Assembly (NCBI GenBank): GCA_907164885.2 | Contig: OU015503.1 | Location: 67,163,568-67,227,567, forward strand | DNA from: Dolomedes plantarius | Lineage: Eukaryota > Arthropoda > Arachnida > Araneae > Dolomedidae | DNA: 64,000 nucleotides | Direction of reading: 5' to 3' | Shown here: one piece after another, positions 60,688 to 64,000 of the stretch | Position numbering within the stretch: position 1 is the first letter of the stretch | How the letters are laid out: every line of letters begins with the position of its first letter | The notes under the pieces: generated by a model | What the model was told of the DNA's origin: nothing | The model's database searches: none | Seen by the model: the letters and a program-made list of their open reading frames with translations, nothing else | Position numbers and translations under genes: made by a program

Positions 60688-61372
60688 ATGGGCAATTTGT
60701 CCTCCTGGGAAACTGGACTCCTGGAAAAAATGGGTCTTCCTGAATATTTTCCAGATGATTGGCCCCTATTTATTGACAGCTCAAAGCGAAGTTTGAAATG
60801 TGTCCTTCTACATCTACACAATGGGAACAAATATGGTTCAATACCAATTGCTCACTCAACGAAAATGAAAGAAGAATATGACACCATAGCTTTGGTCTTG
60901 GAGAAGATAAAGTATCATGAACATCAATGGGTGATTTGTGTGGACGTAAAAATGGTAAATTTTCTCCATGGACAACAAAGTGGCTGCATCAAATATCTTG
61001 CATCGTGTGCCTCTGGGATAGCAGAGACAAAACACACAACTGAGTTAGAAAAGAGTGGCCTAAGAGAGAAAGCATGGACGTTGGGGAAAAGAATGTCATT
61101 AACGACCCCTTAGTTGGACGAGAGAAAATCATCTTTCCTCCACTGCATATCAAGCTGGGCCTAATGAAGCAGTTTGTAAAGGTTCTTAAAAGGAAAGGAT
61201 CATGCTTTGCATATAAAAAGTAAAAAATACCTATGTTGAGTACGGAAAAATTTAAAGCAGGAATATTTGTCGGCCCACAAATAAGACAACACATTAAGGA
61301 TCCTGCCTTCGTAAATTCCATGAATGAGGCTGAGCGAAAAGCCTGGACTGGGGAAAAAAACTAAAATGAAGA
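60688..61372 (+). pseudogene. truncated second copy of the unidentified protein family
   Basis: Better preserved at its 5' side than the copy at 5530. MGNLSSWETGLLEKMGLPEY, FPDDWPLFIDSSKRSLKC, LHNGNKYGSIPIAHSTKMKE, EYDTIALVLEKIKYHEHQWV and ICVDVKMVNF run in one 151-codon frame to 61113. Frameshifted pieces GREKIIFPPLHIKLGLMKQF, KFKAGIFVGPQIRQ and NSMNEAERKAW follow to about 61350. The C-terminal third is absent, replaced by a 140-bp satellite. Function unknown. Confidence 0.75.
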
Positions 61373-61640
61373 GTTCAGCTGAAAAAGGTCATTGTCGGTA
61401 TTGGATATAAATTATTTTCTTAGTAATAGATCTTACATAGTGCACGGCTTAGTATCTAAGAGAAAAAAATCGATTTTTTTTTAAATTGGGCAAAAATAAA
61501 ATAAAATGAAGAGTTTAGCTGAAAGAGTTCATTGTCAGTATTGGATATAAATTATTTTCTTAGAAATAGATATTACACAGTACACGGATTAGTATCTAAG
61601 GGAAAAAAATCAATTTTCTATGAAAATGAGTTTTAAATGA
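61350..61640. repeat. ~140-bp satellite, block 1 (two units)
   Basis: Units marked by GAAGAGTT(C/T)AGCTGAAA at 61368 and 61508, each with CATTGTCxGTATTGGATAT, TTAGxAATAGATxTTACA and TACACGGxTTAGTATCTA. Same family as block 2 at 62516-63075. Confidence 0.9.
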
Positions 61641-62515
61641 AGCTAGAACATATAATAATTAGAATATTTTGTATAGTGGCTTTTTATTTTTATTTTTTTT
61701 TTTGCAAAATTATTAATTTGAGAAATACACTCTGACACATGTCTGAGAATAACTAAAGGACACGAACTCAAATTTAATATCTAATGTTACCATTTAATTT
61801 CTCTTAATATTACTTAACATTAATTTAAACACTGATTACAAACTTTTACAGAAATCATCATATTAATTGTTTTCATACATTAAAAAAATTATTAGAACAC
61901 ATAAAATTCAAGTTACATATTTTCAATTAAGTACTGTACTCTCGCCTGATAAATATAACACAAATAATTAGGACTTACCACCACCCTCGTTTGAGAATGA
62001 AGCATCTGATCGTTTCTACTAAGTCGACCAGCGGAATCCAAAGCAAGAAAAAAATGGAGGATAGTTCCAGATCGGACCATCACGAGGTCCTCTTCCTGTC
62101 GCTGCTTATTCTTCAACCCCCTAAGAAAACGTTTGTCAAACTTTCTTTTAGAACCGGGGAGAGCAGAGGGCAGCTATGTCCTCGAACAAACATCTTTCAG
62201 CTCTCATTGGCTAAAAAGATGTTGCTAGGCCGTTGCTATGGGGATTCTAAAACCCCTTTACAGCCGAGAAGGGGTGGCAAGTCACTCTTTTATTCTGTCC
62301 ACCTTTCTACAGGTTACGCTAAATTAGCCTCCGGGAGGTACATACCTTTCTTCCGGAAACCGGTACAAAATAAACCATAGACAAGATCCCAAGCACACAT
62401 ACATCTTAGGACATACATAATAAAACAGATACACTAAAATGTGCATGGAACCGAATCAATGCTGTATCAAGACTATGAGATTAGAAAATATATTTACAAA
62501 GTCAAATTCCATGTC
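61641..62515. other. sequence between the two satellite blocks, unrecognised
   Basis: AT-rich left part, then a less AT-rich stretch (about 61990-62400) with a 129-codon plus-strand reading without known domains. It may be an insertion that split one satellite array. Confidence 0.4.
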
Positions 62516-63075
62516 ACAATGAGAAAAATAAACTAAAATGTAGAGTTCAGATGAAAAAGGTCATTGTCGGTATTGTATATCAATTATTTTCTTAGAAATA
62601 GATCTTATACAGTACACGGCTTAGTATCTAAGAGAAAAAAAATCTATTTTCTTCGAAAATGGGAAAAATAAACTAAAATGAAGAGTTCAGATGAAAAAGA
62701 TCATTGTCGGTATTGTATATCAATTATTTTCTTAGAAATAGATCTTACATAGTGCACGGCTTAGTATCTAAGAGAAAAAAAATCGATTTTTTTTTAAATT
62801 GGGAAAAATAAAACAAAATGAAGTGTTTAGCTGAAAGAGTTCATTGTCAGTATTGGATATAAATTATTTTCTTAGAAATAGATCTTACACAGTACACGGC
62901 TTAGTATCTATGAGAAAAAAATCGATTTTCTTCGAAAATGGGAAAAATAAACTAAAATGAAGAGTTCAGCTAAAAAAGGTGAATGTCGGAATTGAATATA
63001 AATTATTTTCTTAGAAATAGATCTTATACTGTACACGGCTTAGTATCAAAAAGAAAAAAAATCTATCTTATTTGA
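62516..63075. repeat. ~140-bp satellite, block 2 (four units)
   Basis: Units begin with GGGAAAAATAAACTAAAATG or a variant at about 62520, 62661, 62801 and 62940, a period of 139-141 bases. The last unit degenerates after 63060. Confidence 0.92.
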
Positions 63076-63473
63076 AATTGGGTAAGTAAATGAAAGTGTA
63101 GATTTCAAAAATTACGATTTCCTAAAGGCAAGAAAGTTACATGTATGAAAAAATAACCAACACCGATTTTTCATTGACTAATGGATTGTAAAATATTTAG
63201 TTAAATTATTTCAAAATTAACCTTCATGCCAGTATCATATTAAGATAAGCTTGAAGTCTATTTTCTTCAGCTAATGAATTGCAACTGACCTAAATTGTGT
63301 TCAGTGTCGAGTTCAAATTAGAGTGGGCTGAACTTTTGCCTTCTCTGCGAGGATTCCGTGTTAGAACTGCATGTATACGCCTTCAATGTAGACATTATTT
63401 TAATTGATGCTACACTAGTCTGTAATAATGGATATAATCGTCAGGTAATTGCTCGTACATATTTCAAGCACAC
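63076..63473. other. no recognised feature
   Basis: AT-rich sequence without identified structure. Confidence 0.4.
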
Positions 63474-63491
63474 ACATATATATATATATAT

Positions 63492-63531
<40 letters not shown>
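63474..63531. repeat. (TA)n microsatellite
   Basis: About 55 bases of TA with one CTTA interruption. Confidence 0.9.
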
Positions 63532-63534
<3 letters not shown>

Positions 63535-63591
63535 GTAGCTGGGTACAAGAAGTAACTAAGTCAGTTTTTTCAAAAATGACTGTGTTTGATC

Positions 63592-63727
63592 ATGTCTCTT
63601 TGAAAAATATATTATTTTGAATGTAAGATTTACCCAAGTCTGTCCGATGGTTTAAAAGTGTTTTCTAAACCATCGGACAGACTTGGGTACTTCTTACATT
63701 GAAAATAATATTTTTTCAAAGAGACAT
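63592..63727. repeat. long inverted repeat (foldback), ~62-bp arms, 11-base loop
   Basis: The left arm 63592-63654 and right arm 63666-63727 are near-perfect reverse complements. The inner arm ACCCAAGTCTGTCCGATGG is exact, and the outer arm ATGTCTCTTTGAAAAA is exact. A few mismatches lie between. The loop is AAAGTGTTTTC. No ORF or target duplication marks it as a known element. Confidence 0.9.
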
Positions 63728-64000
63728 ATTTACTCTCAGGCAAGCTCTGATCTAAAAAAATGCCCTGTGGGAATAAAGATAACAGCAGTTTTAAAGTAGT
63801 GAGAGTTACAATATTAGGGAATGAAATGTAGACATTTGCTGACATAAGGACAATTCTGACCACACGAAGGGTCCACTGTAGGAATACGGTGTTGGAAGTT
63901 TCGTAAAATTTCATTTTTACATTTTTACTCTTCAAGGAGACACGTGAGGATCCCTGGTCTAAGGAAGGCATACGTGATATTGCTGCTAGAAATGTCTTTA
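63728..64000. other. no recognised feature
   Basis: The minus strand has a 113-codon reading (63630-63971) that partly overlaps the inverted repeat and shows no recognisable domain. Confidence 0.4.

Larger units (their letters stand above)
60130..61372 (+). repeat. second copy of the protein-family segment with its MITE
   Basis: Matches 4880-6110 from the sequence left of the MITE (AACTGATTTTAGCTAT) through the coding relic. Similarity stops at about 61350, where a satellite begins. Confidence 0.9.

Overview
The window is AT-rich eukaryotic, almost certainly arthropod, genomic DNA. It carries a U6 snRNA with a polymerase III promoter, a Jockey-type non-LTR retrotransposon, Tc1 and mariner transposons, Helitrons, many small DNA-transposon derivatives and very long (TA)n arrays. 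The repeat mix fits an arachnid (spider) genome, but that is inference. I see no intact host protein-coding gene. The one host gene I can support is U6 snRNA at 634-739 on the minus strand, with a TATA box at the correct distance and an oligo-T terminator. Most short ORFs are chance, lie in (TA)n, or belong to mobile-element relics.

Layout. 1-9,000: U6 gene, a tRNA-type SINE, a ~420-bp dispersed repeat (family X, copy 1), a decayed LINE RNase H domain expanded into a minisatellite, a pogo-type MITE, and a broken copy of an unidentified repeated protein family. 10,000-19,000: Helitrons (three with exact TC...CTAG ends between A and T), plus a MULE transposase relic interrupted by a solo LTR (5-bp target duplication) and by a hAT MITE (8-bp duplication), and a PIF/Harbinger-type MITE. 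20,000-24,000: X copy 2 and a 181-bp hAT MITE in otherwise featureless AT-rich DNA. 24,100-29,560: a near full-length Jockey element on the minus strand. Its ORF1 stop overlaps the ORF2 start, and all four of its frame breaks map to or next to G/C homopolymers. 30,200-33,300: a Helitron, a 5'-truncated relative of the Jockey element, and a relic of an unidentified protein. 33,490-34,010: a ~520-bp (TA)n array. 35,800-38,360: a Helitron and tandem amplification of Helitron ends. 38,790-39,220: X copy 3.

40,540-51,187 is a direct tandem duplication of a ~5.27-kb unit with few differences. One copy has the 3' half of a serine tRNA embedded in its (TA)n array. 51,700-56,100 holds a Tc1-like element inside (TA)n, a possible LTR, a SINE and a mariner that has lost its catalytic core. 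56,100-59,900 holds a MITE, a Helitron nested in another Helitron, and a hAT MITE. 60,100-61,370 is a second truncated copy of the protein family of the first segment, with the same pogo MITE at the same site. 61,350-63,080 has two blocks of a ~140-bp satellite. A ~62-bp-arm inverted repeat sits at 63,592-63,727.

The elements do not form a pathway. The window is a record of nested insertions, so its value is in precise boundaries, insertion order and unclassified repeat families.
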